A DNA stretch of 50,011 nucleotides, taken from assembly GCF_937892565.1 (NCBI RefSeq), contig NZ_CALAHQ010000056.1, positions 1 to 50,011 on the forward strand, written 5' to 3'. The position numbers were made by a program, and so were the translations under genes. Source of the stretch: an uncultured Roseicyclus sp. Lineage in GTDB: Bacteria > Pseudomonadota > Alphaproteobacteria > Rhodobacterales > Rhodobacteraceae. Within the stretch, counting starts at the first letter, position 1. Each line of letters opens with the position of its first letter. Positions 17,076-26,180 of this stretch are shown one piece after another. The notes below the pieces were generated by a model. That model did not search any database, had not been told where the DNA came from, and saw only the letters and a program-made list of their open reading frames with translations.

Positions 17076-18488
17076 TCAGGGAAGCCGCTGCACGAAGCGC
17101 ACCACCCGTTTCACCCATGGGCTTTCAAACAGCCTTGGGGCAAAATAGGCACCCGCGACGCGTTTGTTAATCTCTCCCAGTGTGGGATAGGGCGAAATCA
17201 TCCCCGCCACAGCCGAGATTTTCAGCCGTGCGGCCAGCGCAAGCGCCCAAACCTGGATCAATTCGCCCGCTTGCGGCCCCACGATCACGGCCCCAACGGG
17301 GCGGCCGCGCACCACCATCACCTTGGCAAAGCCCTGCGCCTGGCCGGTGGCGATGGCGCGGTCATTATGGGCGAAATCAGCCCGCACGATGGTCAGCCGC
17401 GCACCATGGATCTTGCGCGCCTCGGCCTCGGTCAGGCCGACTTGCGCAAGCTCGGGATCGGTATAGGTGACGCGCGGGATATGGTCGGAGCGCCCGCGCG
17501 CCCGCAGGCCAAAGAGCATCGATCGCACGATCACGCCCGCCTGATAGCCCGCGACATGGGTGAATTGCGCGCCGCCCGTGACATCCCCGATGGCAAAGAT
17601 GCGGCGGTTGCTGCTGCGCAGGCCCGCATCGACCGCAATGCCCCCTGGCCCGTGATCGACCCCCGCCAGATCCAGCCCCAGCCCATCGACCACCGGTTGC
17701 CGCCCGATGGCGATCAACAGATGGGTGCCTGTCACGCTCTGGCCTTGGGCGGTGTCCACGCGCACAGCGCCCGCCTGGCCGGATACGGCGGTGACGGCCG
17801 CCCCCTCGTGGATCGTCACCCCCTCGGCGCGCAGCCGCGCCAGCACCAGCGCCACCGCCTCCGGGTCGTCGCGGCCCAGCGCGCGCGCAGCTTCCACCAC
17901 GGTCACGGCGCTCCCCAGACGGCGATGGGCCTGTGCCATTTCGATCCCGATGGGGCCGCCGCCAATGATGATCAGATGATCGGGCCGCGCGCTCAGATCA
18001 AAGAGCGTCTCATTGGTCAGATACGGCACATCGCCCAGACCGGGAACAGACGGCACCGCTGGGCGCGATCCGGTGGCAATCACAAAGCGCCGTGCGGTGA
18101 TCACATGGTCCCCCGCCGTCAGGGTCGTGGGCGAGCGGAAGCGCGCCCTTGCGCGGATGACGCGCACGCCAAGGCCCTCGAATCGGGCTTGGCTGTCGAC
18201 CGGCGCGATGCGCGCGATCACGCTGCGCAGATGATCCTTGGCTGCGGCGAAATCGGGGGCGGGATCATGCCCCGCCACGCCAAAGGCCGATTGTGCGGTC
18301 TGATGCGCCTTGTGGGCGGCTGCCAGCAGGGCCTTGGACGGCACACAGCCGGAATTCAGGCAATCGCCCCCCATCTCGCCTGCTTCGATCAGCACGACGC
18401 GCGCGCCCATCTGCGCCGCGCCCGCCGCCACCGACAACCCGGCAGCGCCCGCGCCGATCACGCAGATATCTGTGTGGATCATGGTCAT
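17076..18488 (-). CDS. FAD-dependent disulfide oxidoreductase (mercuric/dihydrolipoyl reductase-like)
   Basis: A 470-aa flavoprotein. FAD-binding CVIGAGAAGLSV lies near residues 9-20, the redox-active disulfide is C43-LNSG-C48 within GGDCLNSGCVPSKAL, the NAD(P) fold is LIIIGGGPIGIEMA, and FAIGDVTGGAQFTHVAGYQA is the second FAD motif. A C-terminal interface domain is present, but the usual HPTxxE-type base is replaced: the segment reads SPYPTLGEINKR, so the catalytic His is a Tyr. It also lacks the N-terminal metal-binding domain and C-terminal cysteine pair of MerA. ATG 18488 overlaps the VTT gene stop (ATGA). Members of this class often accompany VTT membrane proteins; the electron acceptor is unknown. 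Confidence 0.92.
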   Translation of the reverse strand: MTMIHTDICVIGAGAAGLSVAAGAAQMGARVVLIEAGEMGGDCLNSGCVPSKALLAAAHKAHQTAQSAFGVAGHDPAPDFAAAKDHLRSVIARIAPVDSQARFEGLGVRVIRARARFRSPTTLTAGDHVITARRFVIATGSRPAVPSVPGLGDVPYLTNETLFDLSARPDHLIIIGGGPIGIEMAQAHRRLGSAVTVVEAARALGRDDPEAVALVLARLRAEGVTIHEGAAVTAVSGQAGAVRVDTAQGQSVTGTHLLIAIGRQPVVDGLGLDLAGVDHGPGGIAVDAGLRSSNRRIFAIGDVTGGAQFTHVAGYQAGVIVRSMLFGLRARGRSDHIPRVTYTDPELAQVGLTEAEARKIHGARLTIVRADFAHNDRAIATGQAQGFAKVMVVRGRPVGAVIVGPQAGELIQVWALALAARLKISAVAGMISPYPTLGEINKRVAGAYFAPRLFESPWVKRVVRFVQRLP

Positions 18489-19222
18489 CCGATGGTCTTT
18501 CCGCCGCGCAAGGCCTTGAGTGCGACCGGCAAGACGGCCAAGGCACACAGTCCCAACAGCGGCATCAGGATCGCGGGCTCAAAGATCAGTCCCAGATCGG
18601 GCGTGTCGCCGCGGGCCAGGACCTCGGACATGCCCGCGCCGACCGAAGTATAGACCAACGCCCCCGGCAAGATGCCCAAAAAGGTGGAAATCACATAGCG
18701 CCCGAGCGGCACCTGAAGAAACGCGGGCACCAGATTGGCGACGAAAAACGGCACCGCCGGCACCAGACGGATCAAGAACAGCATCGACCATTGATTGTCA
18801 TCGATCCCGTCCTTGATGCGCTTGACCAGCCCTTCGGCCGCCTCGAGCCGGGCACCGATGCGCGCGCCGATGCCCATGCGCACCGCCACAAACAGGGCAC
18901 TTGCCCCCAAGGTGGCCCCCGTCACATTGAACAAAACGCCCGGAAAGGTGGCGAACAAGAAGCCACCCGTCAGCGTGGCGATCAGCGCGCCGGGCAGCGA
19001 AAAGGCCACGATCGCGGCATAAGCCAGGATGAATGCCGCCGCGCTGGCCGCGTAATGCGCATCGCGCAGCGCCAAAAGCGCATCGCGATTTTGCGCCAAA
19101 GCCTGAAAGCTGATCTGATCACTCAGCCACCACCACCCCAGCCCCGCGCCCAGCGCGAGAGCGATCAACGGCAGCGCGCGGCGCAGCGCAGTGGGGCGGG
19201 GTTGGGTCATGGTGCTGGGCAT
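18485..19222 (-). CDS. TVP38/TMEM64 (VTT-domain) membrane protein
   Basis: A 245-aa integral membrane protein with about five or six hydrophobic helices. The VTT core is visible as FSLPGALIATLTGGFLFATFPGVLFNVTGATLGASALF, then the conserved block LFLIRLVPAVPFFVANLVPAF and GILPGALVYTSVGAGM. The family includes DedA-like lipid scramblases and small-molecule transporters. The start is ATG 19222, with AGGA seven bases upstream; a TTG at 19249 is possible. It heads the operon with the flavoprotein and the histidine kinase. In other proteobacteria this pair is annotated as a selenite- or mercury-type reductase neighbourhood; the substrate here is unknown. Confidence 0.92.
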   Translation of the reverse strand: MPSTMTQPRPTALRRALPLIALALGAGLGWWWLSDQISFQALAQNRDALLALRDAHYAASAAAFILAYAAIVAFSLPGALIATLTGGFLFATFPGVLFNVTGATLGASALFVAVRMGIGARIGARLEAAEGLVKRIKDGIDDNQWSMLFLIRLVPAVPFFVANLVPAFLQVPLGRYVISTFLGILPGALVYTSVGAGMSEVLARGDTPDLGLIFEPAILMPLLGLCALAVLPVALKALRGGKTIG

Positions 19223-19392
19223 CGATGCATCCTGCGGCAAGATTGACAAGTAGATGCGCCATTGCGGCCCGATCCGACAGGGGGGTCACGCCAGCTTGAT
19301 CGGATGTAACAAGACCGGGCCAACCCATGCAGCCCCGGGGCCTGGTTTCTCCGCGCTGGGCAAAAAAGCCGCCGCTTTGCGCCTGCGCTTTG

Positions 19393-19421
19393 TTGACAGC
19401 CTGCGCGCCATTCCGTAGATG
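19393..19421 (+). promoter_or_regulatory. Sigma-70 promoter for rpmH-rnpA-yidD
   Basis: TTGACA at 19393-19398, a 17-bp spacer and TAGATG at 19416-19421. It sits 83 bp upstream of the rpmH ATG in a 281-bp gap after the divergent VTT gene. This is the strongest promoter match noticed in the window, as expected for a ribosomal protein operon. Confidence 0.75.
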
Positions 19422-19503
19422 CCGTGCTCTAGCGGAGATTCCCTTGGGCCGCTGAGGCGCGTGATGCACGCGACCCGGTCCGATCGAACCACGGAGAAGA
19501 TAA

Positions 19504-19641
19504 ATGTCGAAGCGTACATTCCAGCCGTCAAACCTTGTGCGCAAGCACCGCCACGGTTTCCGTGCGCGCATGGCCACCAAAGGCGGCCGCAAGGTGCTGA
19601 GCGCACGCCGCGCGCGTGGCCGGAAGCGTCTGAGCGCCTGA
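19504..19641 (+). CDS. rpmH: 50S ribosomal protein L34
   Basis: A 45-aa basic protein starting [18 protein letters not shown] and ending GRKRLSA, the full L34 signature, with the usual length. It binds 23S rRNA in the large subunit. The gene is too short for many gene finders. It is followed 14 nt later by rnpA, the conserved bacterial order, and is preceded by a strong promoter and a purine-rich leader (GAGAAGATAA). Confidence 0.98.
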   Translation: MSKRTFQPSNLVRKHRHGFRARMATKGGRKVLSARRARGRKRLSA

Positions 19642-19655
19642 TCAAGGTCGGACCG

Positions 19656-20039
19656 ATGGTCCCTGATGCGCCTCCGCCGGGTGATGGCCCGCCGGGGGCT
19701 TTTTCTGTCCTGCGCCACCGCGCCGATTTCCTGCGTGCCGCCCGCGCCCAGCGTGTGCCTTTGCCCGCCCTGTTGCTGCAAGCCCGCCTGCGCGACACGT
19801 CAGAGCCATCGCAAACAGCGATCCGCGTGGGGTTCACCTGTTCCAAGAAGGTGGGCAATTCCGTGGCCCGCAACCGTGCCAAGCGCCGCCTGCGCGAGAT
19901 TGCGCGCGCCGTCGTGCCCGTGGATGGTCAACCGGGCTGGGATTATGTGCTGATCGGGCGGGCCGATGCCACCGCCACCCACCCGTTCGAGGCGATGAAG
20001 GCCGATCTGGCCCGCGCCTTGCGAAAGCTGCACCGATGA
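19656..20039 (+). CDS. rnpA: Ribonuclease P protein component
   Basis: A 127-aa basic protein. [23 protein letters not shown] carries the RNR signature that contacts the RNase P RNA and the 5' leader of pre-tRNA. The N-terminal [13 protein letters not shown] is the typical first block. The start is ATG 19656, with AAGG upstream; the open frame extends to 19419 but would overlap rpmH. The 3' end overlaps yidD by four bases (ATGA). It works with the rnpB RNA, which is not in the window, to mature tRNA 5' ends. Confidence 0.96.
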   Translation: MVPDAPPPGDGPPGAFSVLRHRADFLRAARAQRVPLPALLLQARLRDTSEPSQTAIRVGFTCSKKVGNSVARNRAKRRLREIARAVVPVDGQPGWDYVLIGRADATATHPFEAMKADLARALRKLHR

Positions 20040-20257
20040 GCCCGCTTGCCTATCTCGTATCGCTGCCCGTGCGCTTTTACCGATTGGTCTTCAGCCCCTG
20101 GGTTGGCCACGCCTGCCGCTATCAGCCGACCTGTTCAGCCTATGCGATGGAAGCGCTGGAAAGGCACGGCGCGATCAAGGGTGGTTGGCTGGCCGCGCGC
20201 CGCATCGGGCGCTGTCACCCCTGGGGCGGGTCGGGGATCGACAATGTGCCGGATTAA
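20036..20257 (+). CDS. yidD: Membrane protein insertion efficiency factor
   Basis: A 73-aa protein with the YidD pattern [27 protein letters not shown], then [24 protein letters not shown]. It is thought to assist YidC-dependent insertion of inner-membrane proteins. It is coupled to rnpA by an ATGA overlap. In many bacteria yidC follows directly; here a convergent DUF3833 lipoprotein gene and ttcA lie between them. Confidence 0.97.
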   Translation: MSPLAYLVSLPVRFYRLVFSPWVGHACRYQPTCSAYAMEALERHGAIKGGWLAARRIGRCHPWGGSGIDNVPD

Positions 20258-20259
20258 GC

Positions 20260-20787
20260 TCACCGGCGCTTTTCAAAGGTGATGATCACCTCGCCGATGG
20301 TGACGCCAAAGCGCTTCATATAGGCCCGGTTCAGCAGCCGATCTTCGGCCAGAAGCCACATCCAGTCATCAAAGGCGAAACGCGTTGTCCCGCCCCCCGG
20401 CAGGGGCAGGTCGATGGTGTAGCGCCAATTGAAGGTATCACCGCGTTCTTCGCCAAAGGCTTCACCAACCACGCCCGGCGCCGTGCCGCGCCATGTGTCG
20501 GGGCCGGTCTTGATCAGGGTCCAGATGCGCTGTTCGGTCGATGCGTCTTCATAGACGAAATCCTCGACCAGGGTGAGCCGCTCACCATCCCATGTGCCGG
20601 TGATCGCCACTTCGAACCGGCGGCGCACGGTGCCAAGCACATCCTGAAACTGCCCATGGGCCACCAGATCACCCGCGAAAAATTCCTCGAGGTTCAGCTG
20701 TCGGCCGGACAGTTGCGGATCGTCCAACGCCGGGCGGCCGGCACAAGCCGCAAGAAACAGGACACAGGCAAGAACAGCACGGCGCAT
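20260..20787 (-). CDS. DUF3833 lipoprotein
   Basis: A 175-aa protein with a short lipoprotein signal (MRRAVLACVLFLAAC, lipobox LAAC, lipidated Cys about residue 15). The mature part LNLEEFFAGDLVAHGQFQDVLGTVRRRFEVAITGTW and ERLTLVEDFVYEDASTEQRIWTLI matches DUF3833. It is probably anchored to the periplasmic face of the envelope. ATG 20787 has AAAGGG seven bases upstream; the frame is open to 21000 but that would bury the signal peptide. It converges on yidD with only 2 nt between the stops. Function unknown. Confidence 0.9.
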   Translation of the reverse strand: MRRAVLACVLFLAACAGRPALDDPQLSGRQLNLEEFFAGDLVAHGQFQDVLGTVRRRFEVAITGTWDGERLTLVEDFVYEDASTEQRIWTLIKTGPDTWRGTAPGVVGEAFGEERGDTFNWRYTIDLPLPGGGTTRFAFDDWMWLLAEDRLLNRAYMKRFGVTIGEVIITFEKRR

Positions 20788-20914
20788 GACAGACCCTTTC
20801 GCTGCGTCACGAGGTAACGCGCAAGCCCCGCGCGGCAAGCCCGCTTGACCTTGGCGCGGCGCAAGCCCTATGGCGGTGCGACCGCGCGCTGCGGACAAAA
20901 CCCATGGGGCCGCC

Positions 20915-21790
20915 ATGCTTGACGATGCCGACGACATCCATCCGCTGTTTAACGGCGCCCCTTCCAGCACCGAATTCAAGAAACTGCGCAAGCGGATCAT
21001 CCGCGAAACCCGCGAGGCGATCGACCGTTATGCCATGGTCGACCGCGACCCCAACGCCCCGCGCCAGAAATGGCTGGTGTGCCTGTCGGGCGGCAAGGAC
21101 AGCTACACGCTTCTGGCCGCGCTGACCGAATTGCAATGGCGCGGGCTGTTGCCCGTCGATCTTCTGGCGTGCAATCTTGATCAGGGGCAGCCGGGCTTTC
21201 CTGCAACCGTCTTGCCCGAGTTTCTGACCCGCATGGGCGTGCCGCACCGCATCGAATATGCCGACACCTATTCCATCGTGATCGACAAGGTGCCCCAGGG
21301 GCGAACCTATTGCGCGCTGTGCTCCCGGCTCAGGCGGGGCAATCTCTACCGGATCGCCCGCGAAGAAGGCTGTAGCGCCGTGGTTTTGGGCCATCACCGC
21401 GACGATATTCTGGCGACCTTTTTCCTGAACCTGTTTCACGGCGGCAAGCTGGCCACGATGCCGCCCAAGCTTTTGAACGACGAGGGCGATCTGTTCGTCT
21501 ATCGCCCGCTTGCCCATGTGGCCGAGGCCGATTGCGAGGCGTTTTCGCGGGCCATGAATTATCCCATCATCCCCTGCGATCTGTGCGGCAGTCAGGATGG
21601 GCTGCAGCGTCAGGTGATCGCGCGCATGCTGGACGACTGGGAAACCAGGGCACCGGGACGCAAGGGCAAGATATTCTCGGCGCTGATGAATGCGCGCCCC
21701 TCGCATCTGCTGGATCCGGCGCTGTTCGATTTCGCGGGGCTCAAGCGCAGCGTCGATCACACGGATGATTGCCTCCCTCCCGCCGGCTGA
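20915..21790 (+). CDS. ttcA: tRNA 2-thiocytidine biosynthesis protein
   Basis: A 291-aa PP-loop protein. The ATP pyrophosphatase motif SGGKDS is at residues 58-63. The cysteine pairs C133-ALC136 and C221-DLC224 would ligate the Fe-S cluster and take part in sulfur transfer. [30 protein letters not shown] is a TtcA signature. It thiolates C32 of certain tRNAs (Arg, Ser). ATG 20915 gives the family-typical start [12 protein letters not shown]; an ATG at 20870 adds 15 residues without homology and neither has a strong ribosome binding site. Its substrates could include the tRNA-Arg(ACG) encoded 5 kb away, although only C32-containing tRNAs are modified. Confidence 0.95.
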   Translation: MLDDADDIHPLFNGAPSSTEFKKLRKRIIRETREAIDRYAMVDRDPNAPRQKWLVCLSGGKDSYTLLAALTELQWRGLLPVDLLACNLDQGQPGFPATVLPEFLTRMGVPHRIEYADTYSIVIDKVPQGRTYCALCSRLRRGNLYRIAREEGCSAVVLGHHRDDILATFFLNLFHGGKLATMPPKLLNDEGDLFVYRPLAHVAEADCEAFSRAMNYPIIPCDLCGSQDGLQRQVIARMLDDWETRAPGRKGKIFSALMNARPSHLLDPALFDFAGLKRSVDHTDDCLPPAG

Positions 21791-21940
21791 CGCATCGCGA
21801 CAGGAATTGCCCCTCACATCCCGGGCCAACAGATGCGCGACCAAGGTGCTTGGCCCCGGGCCGCGCCGAAAAGGCCCCTTGACCTTTTGCCCCCTGATCT
21901 GTTGAACCCGGTCGAACACCAATCGCGGGATATTCAAGAC

Positions 21941-23767
21941 ATGCAAGATCAGAACAAGAACCTGATCCTGGCCACGGCGCTGAGCTTTCTGGTCATCCTT
22001 GTATGGTTCATGCTGTTCCCGCCCCCCGATCCGACCATTGACCCCAACGCCCCCGCAACGGTCGAAACCCAAGCCGGCGCGAGCGGTGTCGATATGGCGC
22101 TTGCCCCGCCGGCCGCCGGGGGCGATGGCGCCACCCCGGCCGAGGGCGGCGCCCCTGCCGTTACCCAAGCCACCGCCCCCCGTGTGCCGATCGCCACAGC
22201 CGAGGTCGAAGGCTCGATCTCGCTGATCGGGGGCCGGATCGACGATCTGTCGTTGCGCGGCTATTTCGAAACGCTCGACGAAGGCAGCCCCATCGTGCGC
22301 CTGCTGTCGCCCGTCGGCACCGAAGACCCCTATTATGCGCTCTATGGCTGGGCCCCCGGCGGCGATCTTGGCTTTGATCAGGTGCCCGGCGCCAACACCG
22401 AATGGCGCATCGAACAGGGCGAGACCCTGACGCCCGATACCCCGGTCACGCTGGTCTGGGACAATGGCAACGGCCTGATTTTCCGCCGGATCGTGGCAAT
22501 CGATCAGAATTTCATGTTCACGGTGACCCAATCGGTTGAAAACACCGGTGCGGGCGCCGTGCGCCTTGCGCCCTATGGGATCGTGGCACGCCACGGCCTG
22601 CCCGATGATCTGCAGAATTTCTTCATCCTGCACGAAGGTGTGGTGCGCAAGGTCGATGGGCAGCTGGACGAGCTGGGCTATGACGATGTCACCGATCTTG
22701 ATGTCGTGGCCCGTGAAGCCGCCGCCGCCGAGGTGGTGGAGGTCGCTGAAAACGGCTGGATCGGCTTTACCGACAAATACTGGATGACCACGTTGATCCC
22801 CGGCGCGGCGCAGCCCTTCACTTCGGTCACCAAATACGTTGCATCGGCCGACATCTATCAGACCGAGGCCCGTCTGCCCGCGATGACGGTCGAACCCGGA
22901 CAGACGGCACAAGTGACCACGCGTCTGTTCGCGGGGGCCAAGGAATGGGAAACCATCCGCACCTATCAAGACGAGGGCGGCATCGACCGCTTTATCGACT
23001 CGATCGACTGGGGCTGGTTCTATTTCCTGACCAAGCCGATGTTCTGGCTCTTGCACACGCTTAACGTCACGATCGGCAACATGGGTCTGGCGATCATCGC
23101 GCTGACCGTGATCGTCAAGGCAGCGCTCTTTCCCTTGGCCTACAAATCCTATGCCTCCATGGCGCGGATGCGCGAATTGCAACCGCAGATGGAAAAGATC
23201 AAGGAACGCGTGGGCGACGACCGCCAGAAGATGCAGCAAGAGATGATGGATCTCTACAAGCGCGAAAAGGTGAACCCGGCGTCGGGCTGCCTGCCGATCC
23301 TGTTGCAGATTCCGATCTTTTTCTCGCTCTACAAGGTGATCTTTGTCACGCTGGAATTGCGCCATGCGCCGTTCTTTGGCTGGCTCAACGACCTGTCGAT
23401 GCCTGACAGCTCGTCGACGTTCAACCTGTTTGGGCTGTTGCCTTGGGCGGCGCCCGAACCCACCAGCATCCTTGCGCTTATCTTTATCGGGGTTCTGCCG
23501 ATCCTTTTGGGCATTTCGATGTGGTTGCAGCAAAAGCTGAACCCGCAGCCGACCGACCCGACACAGGCCGCGATATTCGCATGGCTGCCTTGGGTCTTCA
23601 TGTTCATGCTGGGCGGCTTTGCCAGCGGTCTTCTGGTCTACTGGATCGCCAACAACATGATCACCTTCGCGCAGCAATACATCATCATGAAGCGCCACGG
23701 CTACACCCCCGACCTGTTCGGCAATATCCGCGGCAGCTTTCAGCGGAAAAAGCCCGCGGGCAAATGA
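21941..23767 (+). CDS. yidC: Membrane protein insertase YidC
   Basis: A 608-aa inner-membrane insertase. The N-terminal helix is NLILATALSFLVILVWFMLF (about residues 5-24), followed by a large periplasmic beta-supersandwich domain. The conserved insertase core starts at GLAIIALTVIVKAALFPLAYKSYASMARM and contains NPASGCLPILLQIPIFFSLYKVI, with four more helices and a basic tail ending FQRKKPAGK. The start is ATG 21941, which places the helix at the N-terminus; the open frame to 21833 is not supported. Residues about 30-80 are a low-complexity Ala/Pro/Gly linker. It is coupled to the MOSC gene by ATGA. Confidence 0.97.
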   Translation: MQDQNKNLILATALSFLVILVWFMLFPPPDPTIDPNAPATVETQAGASGVDMALAPPAAGGDGATPAEGGAPAVTQATAPRVPIATAEVEGSISLIGGRIDDLSLRGYFETLDEGSPIVRLLSPVGTEDPYYALYGWAPGGDLGFDQVPGANTEWRIEQGETLTPDTPVTLVWDNGNGLIFRRIVAIDQNFMFTVTQSVENTGAGAVRLAPYGIVARHGLPDDLQNFFILHEGVVRKVDGQLDELGYDDVTDLDVVAREAAAAEVVEVAENGWIGFTDKYWMTTLIPGAAQPFTSVTKYVASADIYQTEARLPAMTVEPGQTAQVTTRLFAGAKEWETIRTYQDEGGIDRFIDSIDWGWFYFLTKPMFWLLHTLNVTIGNMGLAIIALTVIVKAALFPLAYKSYASMARMRELQPQMEKIKERVGDDRQKMQQEMMDLYKREKVNPASGCLPILLQIPIFFSLYKVIFVTLELRHAPFFGWLNDLSMPDSSSTFNLFGLLPWAAPEPTSILALIFIGVLPILLGISMWLQQKLNPQPTDPTQAAIFAWLPWVFMFMLGGFASGLLVYWIANNMITFAQQYIIMKRHGYTPDLFGNIRGSFQRKKPAGK

Positions 23768-24507
23768 ACGGGCACCTCGCCCAGATCTGGCGCCATCCGA
23801 TCAAGGGCATCGGGGCGGAACGGCTCGATCATGTGGGCCTGCATCCTGATCGCCCCCTGCCGCTTGACCGCGCATGGGCCGTGCTGGAAGAAGGCGGCGA
23901 GGCTGCCGAGGGCTGGCGCGCCTGTCGCAATTTTGTGCGCGGGGCCAAGGGCGCGTCGCTGATGGCGGTGCGCGCCCGCGTCGAGGGCGATGGGGTCCAT
24001 CTGTTCCATCCTGACCGGCCTGATCTGTTCGTGATACCGGGCACGCCCGAGGCGTCGGCGGCCCTGATCGCCTGGCTCAGGCCCATTTACCCCGCCGATC
24101 GCCGACCGCCTGCGGCCCTGGTCAAGGCACCGCCCACGGGCATGTCGGACGTGCCCTATGCATCGGTCGCGGTGCTCAACCTTGCCTCGCTGCGTGCGCT
24201 GTCCGAAAGGCTGGGCCAAAGCCTCGACCCGCGGCGCTTTCGCGGCAATCTCTGGCTCGATGGTCTGGAACCTTGGGCCGAATTCGATCTGGTCGGCAAG
24301 CGGCTTCGCATCGGCGAGGCCGAGCTTGAAGGCATCGAGCGCATCACCCGCTGCCGCGCGACCGAGGCCAACCCCGAGACCGGCCAGCGCGACGCAGCCA
24401 CGCTTGCCGCGCTCGAGGCTGGCTGGGGGCACAGCGATTTCGGCTTTTACGCCATGGTCCGCCGCGCGGGCCGCGTGGCCACTGGTGACAAGGTAACCCG
24501 CATATGA
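23764..24507 (+). CDS. MOSC-domain protein
   Basis: A 247-aa protein. An N-terminal beta-barrel (HLAQIWRHPIKGIGAERLDHVGLHPDRPLPLDRAWAVLE) is followed by a MOSC core (VAVLNLASLRALSERLG..., FRGNLWLDGLEPWAEFDLVGKRLRIGEAELEGIERITRCRATEANPETGQRD). The RCRATE-containing loop supplies the conserved Cys that ligates molybdenum cofactor in this family (mARC/YiiM/YcbX-like). It probably reduces N-hydroxylated compounds, but the substrate is unknown. It overlaps yidC at its start and engB at its end by four bases each, so translation is coupled. Confidence 0.9.
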   Translation: MNGHLAQIWRHPIKGIGAERLDHVGLHPDRPLPLDRAWAVLEEGGEAAEGWRACRNFVRGAKGASLMAVRARVEGDGVHLFHPDRPDLFVIPGTPEASAALIAWLRPIYPADRRPPAALVKAPPTGMSDVPYASVAVLNLASLRALSERLGQSLDPRRFRGNLWLDGLEPWAEFDLVGKRLRIGEAELEGIERITRCRATEANPETGQRDAATLAALEAGWGHSDFGFYAMVRRAGRVATGDKVTRI

Positions 24508-25157
24508 CCGCCCTGCCCTTTCCGCTGGCCCCGGACCCCGATGACATCACCGCCGAGGTGGGCCGCAAGCTGTTTGCGGGCGGGGCCGAGTTTCTCAAGG
24601 GCGTCGTGGCGATGGATGGCCTGCCGCCGGCAGACCGGATCGAGGTCTGTTTTGCCGGGCGCTCGAATGTGGGAAAATCGACGCTGATCAACGCCTTGAC
24701 CGGGCGACGCGCGCTGGCGCGGGCGTCAAACACGCCGGGGCGGACGCAGGAAATCAACTTCTTCACCCTCAGTGACCAATACTATCTCGTGGATCTTCCC
24801 GGCTATGGCTATGCCGAGGCGCCGGTGGCGGTGGTCGAGAAATGGCAAAGATTGCTCAAGGCCTATCTGTCGGGTCGTGCCACGCTGCGCCGGGCCTTTG
24901 TGCTGATCGACATGCGTCACGGGGCCAAGCAGGTGGACGAGGACATCATGAAGCTGCTCGACGGGGCGGCGGTGCCCTTTCAGGTGGTGATGACCAAATC
25001 CGACAAGGTGCGCCAGAATGACCGCGACGCGGCGCTGGCACGCACCCGCAGCGCCTTGGCCAAACATCCGGCCGCCTTCCCTGAGATCATCTTGACCTCT
25101 TCGGAAATCGGCGAAGGCATTCCCACGCTGCGCGCCACCATCGCCGGCATGTCCTGA
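24504..25157 (+). CDS. engB: Ribosome biogenesis GTP-binding protein EngB/YsxC
   Basis: A 217-aa GTPase. G1 is [10 protein letters not shown]3 DLPGYG and G4 TKSD, with the [11 protein letters not shown] switch I region typical of EngB. It assists late assembly of the 50S subunit and is essential in most bacteria. The start ATG overlaps the MOSC stop. A gap of 97 bp to argB follows. Confidence 0.97.
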   Translation: MTALPFPLAPDPDDITAEVGRKLFAGGAEFLKGVVAMDGLPPADRIEVCFAGRSNVGKSTLINALTGRRALARASNTPGRTQEINFFTLSDQYYLVDLPGYGYAEAPVAVVEKWQRLLKAYLSGRATLRRAFVLIDMRHGAKQVDEDIMKLLDGAAVPFQVVMTKSDKVRQNDRDAALARTRSALAKHPAAFPEIILTSSEIGEGIPTLRATIAGMS

Positions 25158-25254
25158 CACAATCGGCGCCACCTTTCGCCAAATACGCGATGCACCGCTT
25201 CACAGCGAGCGCGCGCTGTCCTATGCATCGCCCAAGTCAGCCAAGGGCCCCCAA

Positions 25255-26115
25255 ATGAAACAAAGAGACATGACCCGCGATCACCTTGCCGTCGCCCGCA
25301 CGCTGAGCGAGGCGCTTCCCTATCTTCAGCGCTTCAACGATGCGATCGTGGTCGTCAAATTTGGCGGCAACGCCATGGGTGATGACGAGACGATGACCAG
25401 TTTCGCGCGCGATATCGTGCTGCTGCGGCAGGTGGGGGTGAACCCGGTCGTGGTTCATGGCGGCGGGCCGATGATCAACGAGCTGCTGGACAAGCTTGGC
25501 ATCCAATCCGAATTCATCGACGGCAAACGCGTCACCGATGCGGCCACGGTCGAGGTGGTGGAAATGGTCCTGTCGGGCCTTGTGAACAAGCGGATCGTGC
25601 AGGCGATCAATGAGCAGGGCGGCAAGGCGGTGGGGCTGTCGGGCAAGGATGCCTCGCTCATGATCTGCGAGCCGGCGGATGCGAAATTCGGCTTTGTCGG
25701 TGAGCCCGTCGAGATCAATCCAGCGGTCATCAAGAACCTGTTCGAGGACGACATGATCCCCGTGATCGCCCCCGTCGGCGTGGGTCGCAAGGGTGAGACC
25801 TTCAATGTCAATGGCGACACGGCCGCAGGGGCGATTGCCGCAGCCCTCAAGGCTGACCGCTTGTTGCTCTTGACGAATGTGTCGGGCGTCAAGAATGCAC
25901 AAGGCGAGCTTGTGACCGAACTCAAGGCCGCCGAAGTCGAGGAGATGACCCGCGCGGGCGTCATCTCGGGCGGCATGATCCCCAAGACCGAAACCGCGAT
26001 CGCGGCGGTGCGGGGTGGGGTCCGGGCGTGCACCATCGTGGATGGGCGGGTGGCCAATGCGGTGCTGCTGGAACTGTTCACGGAACATGGCGCAGGCTCG
26101 ATGATCCGGGCCTGA
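25255..26115 (+). CDS. argB: Acetylglutamate kinase
   Basis: A 286-aa amino-acid kinase. The FGGNAMGD motif near residues 37-44 binds phosphate, [10 protein letters not shown] is the glycine-rich loop, and [28 protein letters not shown] carries the nucleotide-binding residues. It makes N-acetylglutamyl phosphate from N-acetylglutamate, the second step of arginine synthesis. The start is ATG 25255; a second ATG ([10 protein letters not shown]) four codons later is possible. The stop codon is the loop of a GC hairpin. Confidence 0.98.
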   Translation: MKQRDMTRDHLAVARTLSEALPYLQRFNDAIVVVKFGGNAMGDDETMTSFARDIVLLRQVGVNPVVVHGGGPMINELLDKLGIQSEFIDGKRVTDAATVEVVEMVLSGLVNKRIVQAINEQGGKAVGLSGKDASLMICEPADAKFGFVGEPVEINPAVIKNLFEDDMIPVIAPVGVGRKGETFNVNGDTAAGAIAAALKADRLLLLTNVSGVKNAQGELVTELKAAEVEEMTRAGVISGGMIPKTETAIAAVRGGVRACTIVDGRVANAVLLELFTEHGAGSMIRA

Positions 26116-26121
26116 GGCCCG
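26107..26121 (+). terminator. Hairpin with the argB stop codon as its loop
   Basis: CGGGCC (26107-26112), TGA loop (the argB stop), GGCCCG (26116-26121). No T-run follows, so it may act as an mRNA-stabilising hairpin or a Rho-linked end rather than a classical terminator. Confidence 0.45.
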
Positions 26122-26130
26122 ATCACAGGG

Positions 26131-26158
26131 CGTACACAGGCCGTACACATCACGTACA
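26131..26158. repeat. Three CGTACA repeats at 11-bp spacing
   Basis: CGTACA occurs at 26131-26136, 26142-26147 and 26153-26158, a strict 11-bp period close to one DNA turn. The repeats lie 23 bp before the ferredoxin-like gene. They could be a phased binding site for its regulator or a coincidence. Confidence 0.4.
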
Positions 26159-26180
26159 GCGGGCATGAGGACGGGCAAGG

